In this document: piece by piece, positions 42,216-51,997 of the stretch
Layout: each line of letters starts with the position of its first letter
Position numbering within the stretch: the stretch's first letter is position 1
Source: Modestobacter sp. VKM Ac-2982
Lineage (GTDB): Bacteria > Actinomycetota > Actinomycetes > Mycobacteriales > Geodermatophilaceae
NCBI RefSeq assembly: GCF_026967935.1
Contig: NZ_JAPVBL010000006.1
Span: 110,051 to 174,050, forward strand
Direction: 5' to 3'
Length of the DNA stretch: 64,000 nucleotides
Program-made: the position numbers and the translations under genes
Notes under the pieces: model-generated
What the model was told of the DNA's origin: nothing
Databases searched by the model: none
Seen by the model: only the letters and a program-made list of their open reading frames with translations

Positions 42216-44066
42216 TCAGCCGAGCAGCGGCTCGCCGTCGCGGACGAGCTGCCAGTTCTCCACGTAGAAGTCGGCCGGGTCGATCACGCCGCGCTCCTGG
42301 GCCCACTCGATGAGCAGCTGGCGGATCTCCAGCTGCTCGTTGTAGACCACCGGGGCCGTGGAGATGTGCGGGAAACCGCCACCGCCGGAGCGCCGGTAGT
42401 TGTTCACCGCGACGACGAAGCGGGCGTCGTCGGCCACCGGCTCACCGTCGATCTCCAGCCGGGTGACCCGCTCGCCGACCGGCCGGGAGACGTCCAGGTC
42501 GTACTCGACGCCGGAGAGCACGTCGTAGTTGTAGTCCGGCGTCCCGTCGGCGTTGGTGATCGTCTCCGGGTCGACGGGCCCGGTGGCCGGCACCTGGGTG
42601 AAGTAGCTCGCCGACTCCTCCAGGTAGTCGCGCACCTGGGCGCCGGTCATCTCCACCGCCTCCAGGGTGTTGTCGAAGACGTAGAGCCCGGCGATGTCCC
42701 GGATGGTGACCTCGCCCTCCGGGAAGACCGCCTCCCGGCTGAACGGCGCGGCGATCGACAGCACCGGCAGGTCGGCCCACTCGGTGCCCCCGAGCGCAGC
42801 GTCGACGGTCTCGGTCTGCACCTGCTGGATGAAGTCGAGGATCGGGGTGTCCTCGTACCGGCTGGTGAGCGTGGTCAGCTCCTCGGTGGAGGTGGCCACG
42901 ACCTGGTTGACGTAGTCGACGGTCGCCTGGTGCGCCTCGTCGGTGACGGCGAGGACGTCGGGGTCCTCCGGGTAGTCCCTGGTGCGCAGTGCGGTGGCCG
43001 TGGCCTCGGTGACGTCCCACTGACCACGGGTCTTGGTCAGCTCGAAGTCGACCTGGCTGACCGTGGCGCCCCAGCGGTAGGGCTGGGTGAGCAGCACCTC
43101 CTCGCCGGTGACCTCGTTGACCACGACCTGGGACGGGGCGTCGCGGTGCGTGTGGCCGACGACCATCGCGTCGATGCCGGGCACCGTGCGGGCGATGACG
43201 TCGGAGGGGTTCTCCGTGCCGACGGCCGGGTCGTCGTAGGACGACGTCCCGCCGACCCCGGCGTGCGCCAGGACGACGACGACGTCGGCCTGCTCGGCGA
43301 CGACCGGCACCCACTCCTCCGCCGTCTCCACCATGTCGCGGAACTCGAGCTCGCCCTCGACGTTGTTGCGGTCCCAGATCGCCGAGCCCGGTGTGGTGAG
43401 GCCGATGATGCCGACGGTGACCGGCTTGGCGCCGCGCACCTTCATCCGCTCCAGCGTGTACGGCGGCAGGTACGGCTCGCCGATCTCCACGTCGATGACG
43501 TTGGCGCCGAGCACCGGGTGGTCGACGTCGTCGACGTAGCCGGCGAGGGTGTCCAGGCCGTAGTTGAACTCGTGGTTGCCGACGACCTGGGCGTCGTAGC
43601 CGATGACGTCGTAGGCCGCCGCGATCGGGTGCTCGGCCTCCGGCGGCTGCTGGGCGGCGAGGTAGGTGAGCGGCGTGCCCTGCAGGAAGTCGCCGTTGTC
43701 GACGACGAAGACGCTGTCCGCGCCCTTCTCGGCGCGTACCGAGTCGACCACCGAGGAGATCCGGGCCAGGCCCGTCGCGTCACCGGCCCTGTCGGTGTAC
43801 GGCGCGTCGCGGAAGTAGTCCCAGTCCTGCGCGCGGCCGTGGACGTCGGTCGTGGCCAGCATGGTGAGCTCGAGGCTCTGCCCCTTGCCGTGGCCGCCGC
43901 CCTGCCCGCCACCGTGCCCCTTGCCATGGCCGTGGCCGTTCCCCTGGCCATGGCCGTTCCCGTGGCCGTTGTCGTGACCACCCGGGCTCGCCGCCGCGGG
44001 GGTCACCGCCCCGAAGCTCATCGCCAGCACCACTGCCGCGACCGTCACCGTCGTCCGTCTGCGCAC
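42216..44066 (-). CDS. Secreted bifunctional metallophosphatase / 5'-nucleotidase
   Basis: A 616-residue exported enzyme of the UshA/CpdB group. Signal peptide: RRRTTVTVAAVVLAMSFG, ending near PAAAS. A Gly/His-rich tract of about 33 residues follows (for example GHGNGHGQGNGHGHGKGHG). The metallophosphatase domain has TTDVHG, VVDNGDFLQG, GNHEFNYG and GHTHRDAP; the C-terminal nucleotidase domain binds the nucleobase. It releases phosphate from nucleotides outside the cell. GTG 44066 is chosen for its GGGGGAG site and because it starts the signal peptide; the frame is open 30 codons further. Confidence 0.88.
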   Translation of the reverse strand: MRRRTTVTVAAVVLAMSFGAVTPAAASPGGHDNGHGNGHGQGNGHGHGKGHGGGQGGGHGKGQSLELTMLATTDVHGRAQDWDYFRDAPYTDRAGDATGLARISSVVDSVRAEKGADSVFVVDNGDFLQGTPLTYLAAQQPPEAEHPIAAAYDVIGYDAQVVGNHEFNYGLDTLAGYVDDVDHPVLGANVIDVEIGEPYLPPYTLERMKVRGAKPVTVGIIGLTTPGSAIWDRNNVEGELEFRDMVETAEEWVPVVAEQADVVVVLAHAGVGGTSSYDDPAVGTENPSDVIARTVPGIDAMVVGHTHRDAPSQVVVNEVTGEEVLLTQPYRWGATVSQVDFELTKTRGQWDVTEATATALRTRDYPEDPDVLAVTDEAHQATVDYVNQVVATSTEELTTLTSRYEDTPILDFIQQVQTETVDAALGGTEWADLPVLSIAAPFSREAVFPEGEVTIRDIAGLYVFDNTLEAVEMTGAQVRDYLEESASYFTQVPATGPVDPETITNADGTPDYNYDVLSGVEYDLDVSRPVGERVTRLEIDGEPVADDARFVVAVNNYRRSGGGGFPHISTAPVVYNEQLEIRQLLIEWAQERGVIDPADFYVENWQLVRDGEPLLG

Positions 44067-44215
44067 GCGATCTCCCCCAAGCTCGTCAGCCGCCCCTCGT
44101 GGACCGGCTGTGCGGTTGCTGAGCCAAGGTAACGAGGAATGCCGACAAGTCGACACCAGTCAGCGCCTGTTCACGTCACGGTCCTCGCCGGGTCGTCCGG
44201 CGCCCCAGGGAGACC

Positions 44216-45394
44216 TCAGCGGGAGGCGCCGCGCGCGGCCAGCTGCTCCGGGGAGAACGCCAGGTCCAGCGCCTCACGGGCGGCGCCGAGCACGGCGGCC
44301 TGCTGGCCCACGCGGCTGACCGCGATCTCCAGGCCGTCGGTGATCATCGGCGGGCACTGCGCGTAGATCGCCGACCGCACCCCGGCGACGAAGGCCTCGG
44401 CGCTGCTCAGGTGCCCGCCGATCACCAGCCGCTCGGGGTTGAAGAAGTTCAGGATGGTCGAGAGCACGGTGCCGGTGCTCCCCCCCGCCTCGCGCAGCAG
44501 CTGGGTGGTCAGCGGGTGCGCGTCCCGGGCCAGGTCGAGCATCCCCTCGGTGTCCGGGGCGGGCACCCCGCGCTCGGCGAGTTGCTCGACCAGCGCGGCT
44601 CCACTCGCCACCGCGTCCAGGCAGCCGACCCGCCCGCACGAGCAGGGCACCGGTGGGGCGCCGGGCACGGTGGTGTGGCTGATGTCCCCCGCGAACCCGC
44701 CGCTCCCCCGGTGCAGCACCCCGCCGGCGACGACGCCGCAGCCGATGCCCGAGCCGACCTTCACGAAGACCATCTGCTCCGCCGGCGAACCCCCGGCGGC
44801 GTGCTCGCCCAGCGCCATCAGGTTCGCGTCGTTCTGCACGATCACCGGCACGGAGAGCCACTGCTGCACGATCGCGGCGACGTCGGCGCCGTTCCAGCCG
44901 GGCATCCGGGCCGGGGAGACGACCAGTCCGGTACGCGCGCTGACCGGCCCGGGCACGCCCACGCACATGGCCAGCAGCGGCGGGGCGTCCTCCAGCCCGG
45001 CGACCGCGTCGGTGACCGTGCTGACCACGGTGCGCAGCACGGCCTCCGGGCCGTCGGAGACGGCGATGGGCAGGTGCCGCTCGGCGACCTGACGGCCGGC
45101 GGCGTCCAGGACGGCGATCGCCGCGTGCCGCTCCCCCAGGCTGACGGCGACCACCAGGCCGGCCGCGCCGCGCATCTCCAGCCGGCGCGGCGGCCGCCCG
45201 CCGGCCGAGGGCCCGGTGCCGGTCTCCACGAGCCAGCCGCGCCGGATCAGCATCTCCACCCGGGCGGCGGCGGTGGTCGCCGAGAGCCCCGTCTCGCGGG
45301 CGACGTCGGCGCGAGAGGTGGCGCGGCCGAGCCGGACCAGCGAGAGCACCTCGCTCGGGGAGGTGGCCGACCGGTCACCGGCGGAGGTGGGCAT
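44216..45394 (-). CDS. ROK-family transcriptional repressor (NagC/Mlc/XylR type)
   Basis: About 392 residues. An N-terminal winged HTH ([34 protein letters not shown]) is joined to a ROK sugar-binding domain with [32 protein letters not shown] and the zinc cluster [10 protein letters not shown]. Such proteins release DNA when a sugar or its phosphate binds. ATG 45394 is the preferred start, though no strong ribosome site is visible. It is divergent from the amino-acid transporter/asparaginase/ROK kinase operon, its probable target. Confidence 0.85.
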   Translation of the reverse strand: MPTSAGDRSATSPSEVLSLVRLGRATSRADVARETGLSATTAAARVEMLIRRGWLVETGTGPSAGGRPPRRLEMRGAAGLVVAVSLGERHAAIAVLDAAGRQVAERHLPIAVSDGPEAVLRTVVSTVTDAVAGLEDAPPLLAMCVGVPGPVSARTGLVVSPARMPGWNGADVAAIVQQWLSVPVIVQNDANLMALGEHAAGGSPAEQMVFVKVGSGIGCGVVAGGVLHRGSGGFAGDISHTTVPGAPPVPCSCGRVGCLDAVASGAALVEQLAERGVPAPDTEGMLDLARDAHPLTTQLLREAGGSTGTVLSTILNFFNPERLVIGGHLSSAEAFVAGVRSAIYAQCPPMITDGLEIAVSRVGQQAAVLGAAREALDLAFSPEQLAARGASR

Positions 45395-45445
45395 GCCGGT
45401 CAGTGAAGCAACGCCCGCCGTCCGAAGCAACGGACACTTACTCCG

Positions 45446-45481
45446 GAAGTGGAAATACTTCATGGACTTCTCGTTGTAACG
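45446..45481. promoter_or_regulatory. Candidate ROK operator region
   Basis: GAAGT-GGAAAT-ACTTC (45446-45461) and CGTTGTAACG (45472-45481) are short dyads in an unusually A+T-rich stretch between the ROK repressor and the transporter operon. A binding site here would control both genes. Confidence 0.45.
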
Positions 45482-45534
45482 ATCGCCACTTAGCCTTCCC
45501 CCAACGTTCAACGCCGATCGTGAGGAGGACGACG

Positions 45535-46275
45535 ATGAGCACGCCGATGGTGAGCATGCGCGGCGTCGACAAGCGCTTCGGCGAGCTGCACGTGCTCCGC
45601 TCGATCGACCTGGACGTCGCCCCGCAGGAGGTCGTCGTGGTCATCGGGCCGTCCGGGTCGGGCAAGTCGACGCTGTGCCGCACGATCAACCGGCTCGAGC
45701 CGATCGACGCCGGTGAGATCCGGGTCGACGGCCGGCCGCTGCCCGAGGAGGGCGCCCAGCTCGCCCAGCTGCGCGCCGACGTCGGGATGGTCTTCCAGTC
45801 CTTCAACCTGTTCGGCCACCTGAGCGTGCTGGACAACGTGATGCTGGCGCCGCTCAAGGTCCGCAAGGTGGCCAAGGCCACCGCCCGCGCCGAGGGGATG
45901 GCGCTGCTGGAGCGGGTGGGCATCGCCGACAAGGCCGACCGCTTCCCCGCTCAGCTCTCCGGCGGTCAGCAGCAGCGCGCCGCGATCGCCCGGTCGCTGG
46001 CGATGGACCCGAAGCTGATGCTCTTCGACGAGCCGACCTCGGCGCTGGACCCGGAGATGGTCAGCGAGGTCCTCGAGGTGATGGTGGGCCTCGCCCGGGA
46101 CGGCATGACCATGGTCGTGGTGACCCACGAGATGGGCTTCGCCCGCCGCGCCGCCGACCGCGTCGTCTTCATGGACGCCGGTCAGATCGTCGAAGAGGCC
46201 CCACCGGCGGAGTTCTTCGACGCCACCCGGAGCGAGCGCGCGCGCTCGTTCCTCTCCAACGTGCTGGCCCACTGA
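45535..46275 (+). CDS. Polar amino-acid ABC transporter ATPase (GlnQ type)
   Basis: A 246-residue ATPase with Walker [10 protein letters not shown], signature SGGQQQR, Walker [12 protein letters not shown] and the His switch VVTHEMGFA, all typical of the polar amino-acid uptake family. ATG 45535 follows GAGGAGGACGACG. It is the first gene of the operon, with the binding protein 82 bases later. Confidence 0.92.
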   Translation: MSTPMVSMRGVDKRFGELHVLRSIDLDVAPQEVVVVIGPSGSGKSTLCRTINRLEPIDAGEIRVDGRPLPEEGAQLAQLRADVGMVFQSFNLFGHLSVLDNVMLAPLKVRKVAKATARAEGMALLERVGIADKADRFPAQLSGGQQQRAAIARSLAMDPKLMLFDEPTSALDPEMVSEVLEVMVGLARDGMTMVVVTHEMGFARRAADRVVFMDAGQIVEEAPPAEFFDATRSERARSFLSNVLAH

Positions 46276-46357
46276 CGGCCGAGCGCAACCCCGGGCGGAC
46301 CCGCCCACCCCACGCCCGGCGCCGCTCCCCCGGCCGGGCTGATCAGAAAGGCAAGGC

Positions 46358-47317
46358 ATGAGTGACATCCGCCTTCCCAGGCGCCGCTTCCCGCTGATCA
46401 CCGCCGTGCTGGCCACCGCCTCGGTGGCGGTCGCCGGGTGCGGGTCGTCCGACTCCTCGTCCGACGCCGTCCCCGGAGGCGGCGACGACACCGCCGCCTC
46501 CGGCCTGGACGCCGTCTACGAGGACGCGCCGGTCGCCGACGAGGAGCTGATCCTCCCCGAGTCCACGATGGCCGAGATCAAGGAGCGGGGCGTGCTGCGC
46601 GTCGCCGCCGCCCTGGACGCGCCGCTGCTCTCCCAGCAGGACCCGAGCAACCCCGAGGACGTCGAGGGCTTCGACATCGACCTCGCGAAGATGCTGGCCA
46701 TCTACATCCTGGGCGAGCCGAACATCGAGATCGTGCCGCCGGCGTCGGAGACCCGGGAGGCGCTGCTGCAGAACGGCACCGTCGACGTCGTCTTCAACAC
46801 CTACACGATCACCGAGGAACGGGCCGAGCAGATCAGCTTCGCCGGCCCGTACTTCACCTCGGGCCTCGCGGTGGCCGTCGCCGCCGACAACGAGGACATC
46901 TCCAGCATCGAGGACCTCGACGGCAAGAACGTGATCGTCGGCGCGAACACCCCGGCGGTCACCGCGGTGCCCGAGGTCGCCCCCGGCGCCGAGGTGACCA
47001 GCTTCGCCACCGACCCGCAGGCGGTGCAGGCGCTGGTGCAGGGCCGCGGCGACGCCTATGTGCAGGACTACACCCTCCTGCTGGCCGCGGCGGACGCCAA
47101 CGACGACATCAAGATCGCCGTCCAGCCGTTCACCGAGGAGCCCTACGGCATCGGCCTCCCCCCGGAGGACCCGGAGTTCAAGGAGTTCGTGAACACCTGG
47201 CTGGAGGAGATCGAGGACGACGGCTCGTGGGCCGAGATCTGGGAGGCCACCCTCGGCACGGTCGTCGAGGGCGACGCCCCGACGCCGCCGGAGATCGGCT
47301 CGGTGCCGGGCTCCTGA
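46358..47317 (+). CDS. Amino-acid-binding lipoprotein (SBP_bac_3)
   Basis: A 319-residue periplasmic-type binding protein. Lipobox: VAVAGCGSS. Family features: LRVAAALDAPLLS, VEGFDIDLAKMLA, TYTITEERAEQISFAGPYF and DLDGKNVIVGANT. There is a longer than usual segment (about 55 residues) between the lipidated Cys and the first β-strand. It delivers a polar amino acid or derivative to the two permeases downstream. Confidence 0.9.
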   Translation: MSDIRLPRRRFPLITAVLATASVAVAGCGSSDSSSDAVPGGGDDTAASGLDAVYEDAPVADEELILPESTMAEIKERGVLRVAAALDAPLLSQQDPSNPEDVEGFDIDLAKMLAIYILGEPNIEIVPPASETREALLQNGTVDVVFNTYTITEERAEQISFAGPYFTSGLAVAVAADNEDISSIEDLDGKNVIVGANTPAVTAVPEVAPGAEVTSFATDPQAVQALVQGRGDAYVQDYTLLLAAADANDDIKIAVQPFTEEPYGIGLPPEDPEFKEFVNTWLEEIEDDGSWAEIWEATLGTVVEGDAPTPPEIGSVPGS

Positions 47318-47359
47318 CCCGGCACCCCTGAGGCAGCAGCGCCAGCAGAGGACGACGAC

Positions 47360-48004
47360 GTGACTGCAGTGATCGAGAACCTGGACCCCTTGCTGAGGGC
47401 ACTGGGGACGACCGTGCTGATCCTGGTGATCTCCGCGGCCGGCTCCCTGGTGCTCGGGGTGCTGATCACCGTGGCCCGGGTGAGCCCCATCCCGGTGCTG
47501 CGCGGGGCCGCGTTCGCCTACGTGCAGGTGTTCGTCAACGTCCCCCTGCTGGCGCTGCTGCTGCTGGCGGTCTTCGCCCTGCCCGACGCCGGGCTGCTGA
47601 TGCCACTGACCACCACGGTCATCGTCGTGCTCACCGTCTACGAGGCGGCGTACGTCGCCGAGGCGGTGCGCAGCGGCATCAACACCGTGGCTGTCGGGCA
47701 GGTCGAGGCCGCCCGGGCGCTGGGGCTGCGGCTGTCGCAGACGCTGCGGCACGTCGTCGTCCCGCAGGCGGTGCGCGCGGTGGTCCAGCCGCTGGGCAAC
47801 GTGATGATCGCGCTGCTGATGAACACCGCCCTGGCCGCGACCGTCGGCGTGGTCGAGCTGACCTCGGCGGTGAACAAGGTGAACCTGGTCGCGGCCCAGC
47901 CGATCCCGATCTTCACCGCCGCCGGCCTCACCTACATGGCGCTCGCGCTGGCCATCGGGCTGGCCGCCGGGCGGATCGAGAAGAAGGTGGCGATCCACCG
48001 ATGA
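47360..48004 (+). CDS. Amino-acid ABC transporter permease 1 (HisM/GlnP type)
   Basis: A 214-residue permease with about five helices. The EAA loop region reads VEAARALGLRLSQTLRHVVVPQA. It starts at GTG 47360 after GAGGACGACGAC and overlaps the next permease by ATGA, as expected for a heterodimer pair. Confidence 0.9.
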   Translation: MTAVIENLDPLLRALGTTVLILVISAAGSLVLGVLITVARVSPIPVLRGAAFAYVQVFVNVPLLALLLLAVFALPDAGLLMPLTTTVIVVLTVYEAAYVAEAVRSGINTVAVGQVEAARALGLRLSQTLRHVVVPQAVRAVVQPLGNVMIALLMNTALAATVGVVELTSAVNKVNLVAAQPIPIFTAAGLTYMALALAIGLAAGRIEKKVAIHR

Positions 48005-48870
48005 GCCACACCGGTGCCTTTCTCTACGACGCCCCCGGGCCCCGCGCCCGGCGGCGGATCATGCTCGGCTCGGTGGTCAGCGCCCTGGTGCTGGCCGGCC
48101 TGCTGACCCTGGCGCTGGTGCAGTTCGGCCGGACCGGGCAGCTGGACGCCGACCGGTGGACGCCGTTCCTCGACTGGCCGATCTGGTCCTACCTGCTGGT
48201 CGGGCTGCGCGGCACCGCGCTGGCGGCCGCGCTGGTCGCCGTCCTGGCCGGGGCGTTCGGCGTGCTGCTGGCCATCGGCCGGCTGTCGCAGAACCGGCCG
48301 CTGCGCTGGCTGTCGACCGGCTACATCGAGGTGGCCCGGACCATCCCGGTGCTGCTGCTGATCTACCTGATGCTGTTCGGGCTGCCGGCCTACGGGATCA
48401 ACCTGCCGGTGCTCTGGAAGCTCGTCGTGCCGCTGACCATCGCCAACGCCGCGGTGGTCGCCGAGATCGTCCGGGCCGGGGTGCTCGCCCTGCCGCGCGG
48501 GCAGATGGAGGCGGCGCTGAGCCTGGGCATCCGGCGCGGCCAGGCGATGCGCTTCGTCGTCCTGCCCCAGGCGCTGCGGCACGTGACGCCGTCCCTGGTC
48601 ACCCAGCTGGTGAGCCTGATCAAGGACACCTCGCTGGGCTACGTCGTCGCCTTCACCGAGCTGCTCTACCGAGCGCAGGTGCTCAGCGCCTACAACCGGC
48701 TGCTCATCCAGACCTTCCTCGTGGTGGCGCTGATCTACCTGGTGTTCAACGGCGCCCTGTCCTACCTGGCCGCACGGCTGCGCACCCGGGTCCGTCGCCA
48801 GGTGGCGCCGCCGTCCGGGCCCGCCGAGCAGGCCGCCGACCGTGAACTGGAGACCCCCGTTGTCCGCTGA
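48001..48870 (+). CDS. Amino-acid ABC transporter permease 2 (HisQ/GlnP type)
   Basis: A 289-residue permease. An N-terminal helix of its own (IMLGSVVSALVLAGLLTLAL) precedes the common domain with MEAALSLGIRRGQAMRFVVL (EAA loop). Start ATG 48001 overlaps the previous stop. The soluble, Pro/Ala-rich C-terminus overlaps the start of the asparaginase gene. Confidence 0.9.
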   Translation: MSHTGAFLYDAPGPRARRRIMLGSVVSALVLAGLLTLALVQFGRTGQLDADRWTPFLDWPIWSYLLVGLRGTALAAALVAVLAGAFGVLLAIGRLSQNRPLRWLSTGYIEVARTIPVLLLIYLMLFGLPAYGINLPVLWKLVVPLTIANAAVVAEIVRAGVLALPRGQMEAALSLGIRRGQAMRFVVLPQALRHVTPSLVTQLVSLIKDTSLGYVVAFTELLYRAQVLSAYNRLLIQTFLVVALIYLVFNGALSYLAARLRTRVRRQVAPPSGPAEQAADRELETPVVR

Positions 48871-49822
48871 ACTCGCCGTGGTCCGCCGCTCGGGCCTGGT
48901 GGAGAGCCGGCACCTCGGCTCGCTGCTCGCCCTGGACGCCGACGGCTCCGTGGCGCTGTCCCTCGGCGACCCCGACGCCACGATCCTGCCGCGCTCCACC
49001 ACCAAGCCGCTGCAGGCACTGGCCTGCCTGACCGCCGGCGCGCCGCTGACCGGTCCGGAGCTGGCGATCGCCGCCGGCAGCCACACCGGCGAGGACGCGC
49101 ACGCCGACGTCGTGCGCCGGCTGCTGGACCGGGCCGGGCTGGACGAGTCGGCGCTGCAGTGCCCGGTCGACTGGCCCGAGGACGAGGCGACCCGCGTCGC
49201 GCTCATCCGGGCCGGCGCCGAACGCAGTGCGGTGCGGATGAACTGCTCGGGCAAGCACGCCGCGATGCTGCTGGCCTGCGCGGTCAACGGCTGGCCGACG
49301 GACTCCTACCTGGACCCGGGACACCCGTTGCAGCAGCACGTGCGCGCGGTGACGGCGGAGTGGACCGGTGCGCCGGTGCGGCACGACGCGATCGACGGCT
49401 GCGGCGCTCCGCTGTTCGGGACCACGGTGCGCGGCCTGGCGACTGCCTTCCGTGCGCTGTCGCTGGCTGTCGACGGACCGGCCGCTCAGGTGGCCTCCGC
49501 GATGCGGACGCACCCCTTCTTCGTCGGCGGCACCGGACACCAGAACTCCGCGGTGATGGAGCTCGTGCCGGGCGCGGTCGCCAAGGGCGGCGCGGAGGGC
49601 GTGATCGGCGTGGCCGGGCCGGACGGCCAGGCGGTGGCGATGAAGATCGTCGACGGCAACCCGCGGGCGACGACGATGCTGGCGCTGACCGTGCTGGGTG
49701 GGCTGGGCGTGGACGTCTCCGCCGCGGCCTCCCTGACCGCGCTCCCGGTGCTCGGCGGTGGGGTGCCGGTCGGTGCGATCGAGCCGGGCGCCGACGTCCT
49801 CGCCTGGCTGGCCGCCCGGTGA
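48860..49822 (+). CDS. Asparaginase (Rhizobium etli type II-like family)
   Basis: About 320 residues of the asparaginase family distinct from AnsA/AnsB. Motifs: PRSTTKPLQALA, AAGSHTGED, RMNCSGKHAAML (catalytic Ser-Lys and zinc Cys) and DGCGAPLF. It hydrolyses L-asparagine to aspartate and ammonia. TTG 48860 has GGAG 7 bases upstream; GTG 48842 would add six residues and also overlaps the permease. It ends in a GTGA overlap with cutC. Position after an amino-acid transporter suggests that asparagine, or an asparagine conjugate, is the substrate. Confidence 0.85.
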   Translation: MSAELAVVRRSGLVESRHLGSLLALDADGSVALSLGDPDATILPRSTTKPLQALACLTAGAPLTGPELAIAAGSHTGEDAHADVVRRLLDRAGLDESALQCPVDWPEDEATRVALIRAGAERSAVRMNCSGKHAAMLLACAVNGWPTDSYLDPGHPLQQHVRAVTAEWTGAPVRHDAIDGCGAPLFGTTVRGLATAFRALSLAVDGPAAQVASAMRTHPFFVGGTGHQNSAVMELVPGAVAKGGAEGVIGVAGPDGQAVAMKIVDGNPRATTMLALTVLGGLGVDVSAAASLTALPVLGGGVPVGAIEPGADVLAWLAAR

Positions 49823-50550
49823 CCGCGGTCGAGATCTGCATCGACGACGTCGCCGGCGCGACGCTCGCCGAGGAGTGCGGCGCGGACCGGGTCGAGGTGT
49901 GCGCGGCGCTGTCGGAGGGCGGGACGACGCCGTCGATCGGGCTGGTGTCCACGGTCCTCGCCGAGGTGTCGCGGATCGGCGTGCAGGTGCTGATCCGGCC
50001 GCGCGCCGGGGACTTCGTGTACTCCCCCGCCGAGGTCGACGTGATGCTCGCCGACATCGCCGCCGTCCGGGCGCTGCCCGCGTCGGCGCAGGTCGGGTTC
50101 GTGGTCGGGGCGCTGACCGCCGAGGGCGCGATCGACACCGCTGTGCTGTCCCGGCTGATGAAGGCCGCCGGGCGGTGCCCGGTGACGTTCCACCGGGCGT
50201 TCGACACCCTCCCCGACCTCCCCGCCGCGCTGCCGGTGCTGATCTCCGCCGGGGTGTCCCGGGTGCTGACCTCGGGTGGTGCGCCGACGGCTGCGGCGGG
50301 GGCTGACGTGCTGCGCTCGTTGGTCGAGCTGGCGGGCGACCGGATCACCGTGCTCGCGGGTGGGTCGGTGCGTGGGTCGAACGTGGCGTCCCTCGTCGCG
50401 GAGACCGGCGTGCCGGAGGTGCACCTGCGGGCGGCTTCGCCGGTCGCGTCGCCGTCCGTTTCGGCAACGGAGGTCAGCTACGACGCCGTCCCGCGGCTGG
50501 CCACCTCCGCCGGCCCGATCCGGGCTGTCGTCGAGGCGCTCGCCTCGTGA
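49819..50550 (+). CDS. cutC: CutC family protein
   Basis: A 243-residue TIM-barrel protein: VEICIDDVAGA near the start, GADRVEVCAALSEGG, VLIRPRAGDFVY, CPVTFHRAFDT and VSRVLTSGGAPTA. CutC was named for copper homeostasis in E. coli, but the biochemical role remains unclear and many homologues sit with sugar or amide genes. GTG 49819 overlaps the asparaginase stop; its own stop overlaps the ROK kinase start (GTGA). Its position argues for a metabolic rather than a copper role here. Confidence 0.88.
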   Translation: MTAVEICIDDVAGATLAEECGADRVEVCAALSEGGTTPSIGLVSTVLAEVSRIGVQVLIRPRAGDFVYSPAEVDVMLADIAAVRALPASAQVGFVVGALTAEGAIDTAVLSRLMKAAGRCPVTFHRAFDTLPDLPAALPVLISAGVSRVLTSGGAPTAAAGADVLRSLVELAGDRITVLAGGSVRGSNVASLVAETGVPEVHLRAASPVASPSVSATEVSYDAVPRLATSAGPIRAVVEALAS

Positions 50551-51509
50551 CGACCACTCCTGCGGTGCTGGCGATCGACGTCGGCGGCACCTCGATGAAG
50601 GGCGCGGTCGTGACGCGCGACGGCCGCCCGGTGGTGGTCGAGCGCTGGCCCACCGACCCGGCGACGGACACCGTCGGCGCCATCGCCGGCCACCTCCGCT
50701 CCCTGGCTGCCCTCGCGCGTGACCACGGTCTGGACGTGGTCGGCGCCGGCGTGGTGACCCCGGGGATGCTCGACGAGGCGGCCGGGACGGTCGTCTACGC
50801 GTCGAACCTGGACTGGCGGGACGTGCCGCTGCGGGCGCTGCTCGCCGAGGCGACCGGGCTGCCGGTGGTGACCGGCCACGACGTGCGGACGGCGGGGCTG
50901 GCCGAGCAGCTGCTCGGGGCGGCGCGCGGCGTCGAGGACTTCGTGCTCGTGACCATCGGCACCGGCGTGGCCGCGGCGCTGGTGGCCGGTGGCCGGTCGG
51001 TGACCGGGGACGGCGGGGCGGCCGGCGAACTCGGCCACATCCCGATGGTCCCCGGCGGCGAGGCGTGCACGTGCGGGCAGAGCGGCTGCCTGGAGGTGTA
51101 CGCGTCGGGAGCCGGGCTGGCCCGCCGGTACGCGGCTCTCTCTGGCGTCTCGCTGCCGGCCGAAGACGTCGTCGCCCGGCTGGGCCACGACGCGGACGCC
51201 GACCGGGTGTGGGCCGAGGCGATGGCCGTGCTGGCCCAGGGCCTGGTCACCGCGACGCTGTTGCTAGACCCGACCACGATCGTGTTGGGCGGCGGCTTCA
51301 CCGCGGCGGGCGACGCCCTGCTGGAACCGGTCCGAGCCGGACTGGCGGCGGGGTTGGCGTGGCGCTCCGCCCCGCCGGTGCGGGTCGCCGAGCTCGGCAG
51401 CGAGGCCGGCTGGATCGGCGCCGCCGCCCTGGCCCTCCGCTCCGCCGGCCACGCCGATGCCCTCCAGACCTGGACCCCCCACGCCCTCCTCGGCGCCCCC
51501 ATCCCCTGA
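50547..51509 (+). CDS. ROK-family sugar kinase
   Basis: A 320-residue kinase-type ROK protein without an HTH. The ATP loop is [33 protein letters not shown] and GTGVAAALV follow; the zinc site is GHIP...[15 protein letters not shown]. Relatives phosphorylate glucose, N-acetylglucosamine or N-acetylmannosamine. Coupled by GTGA to cutC and last in the operon. A perfect palindromic repeat follows its stop codon. Confidence 0.85.
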   Translation: MTTTPAVLAIDVGGTSMKGAVVTRDGRPVVVERWPTDPATDTVGAIAGHLRSLAALARDHGLDVVGAGVVTPGMLDEAAGTVVYASNLDWRDVPLRALLAEATGLPVVTGHDVRTAGLAEQLLGAARGVEDFVLVTIGTGVAAALVAGGRSVTGDGGAAGELGHIPMVPGGEACTCGQSGCLEVYASGAGLARRYAALSGVSLPAEDVVARLGHDADADRVWAEAMAVLAQGLVTATLLLDPTTIVLGGGFTAAGDALLEPVRAGLAAGLAWRSAPPVRVAELGSEAGWIGAAALALRSAGHADALQTWTPHALLGAPIP

Positions 51510-51510
51510 A

Positions 51511-51534
51511 GGGCCGAAGTCGCGACTTCGGCCC
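51511..51534. repeat. Palindromic repeat, copy 3 (AAGTCGCGACTT type), perfect 24 bases
   Basis: GGGCCGAAGTCG followed by its exact complement, two bases after the ROK kinase stop. The location suits a terminator; sequence identity with copies 1 and 2 suggests a dispersed family. Confidence 0.65.
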
Positions 51535-51619
51535 CTCTCCGGCTTCGGCGATGACTTCTGGGGACGAGCCGGGTCTCCATCTCTGCCTGGCGGTGCGCGC
51601 CGGGCGGAGTGGGAGCGTC

Positions 51620-51997
51620 ATGAACGAGGCCACGACAGGCATCACCCGGGTTGCCACGACAACCGTGGTGGTGTCGGACCTGCAGCGGGCCCTGGACTTC
51701 TACGTGGACGACCTGGGCTTGCAGGTCGTCCGCGACACGGATCTGGGTCCAGGCATGCGCTGGGTCGAAGTGGCGCCGGCCGGCGGGGGGACGTCGATCG
51801 CCCTCATCGCGGCGGGCAGCGGCTTCCCACCGGGCATCCGGCTGGGCACGGCCGACGCGGACGCCGCCCACGCGCAGCTGCGCGGGCGGGGCGTGGACGT
51901 CGACGACGAGGTGCTGCGGATGGGCGAGATGGCCCCGCCGATGTTCAGTGTCCGCGACCCAGACGGCAACGTCCTGGTGCTGGTGGAAGGTGCGTGA
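51620..51997 (+). CDS. VOC/glyoxalase-fold protein
   Basis: A 125-residue vicinal-oxygen-chelate protein with the paired βαβββ modules: [20 protein letters not shown] at the start and [15 protein letters not shown] at the end. Family members are dioxygenases, isomerases or resistance proteins; metal ligands are partly present but the substrate is unknown. ATG 51620 follows GGGAG. Overlaps the next start by one base (TGATG). Confidence 0.82.
   Translation: MNEATTGITRVATTTVVVSDLQRALDFYVDDLGLQVVRDTDLGPGMRWVEVAPAGGGTSIALIAAGSGFPPGIRLGTADADAAHAQLRGRGVDVDDEVLRMGEMAPPMFSVRDPDGNVLVLVEGA

Noticed and set aside
43876-43985. Repeats resembling a short array
   Set aside because: They encode the Gly/His-rich tract of the secreted nucleotidase in frame.
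49819-50550. Copper-homeostasis role for CutC
   Set aside because: No copper genes nearby; the operon context is amino-acid and sugar metabolism, so only the family name is used.
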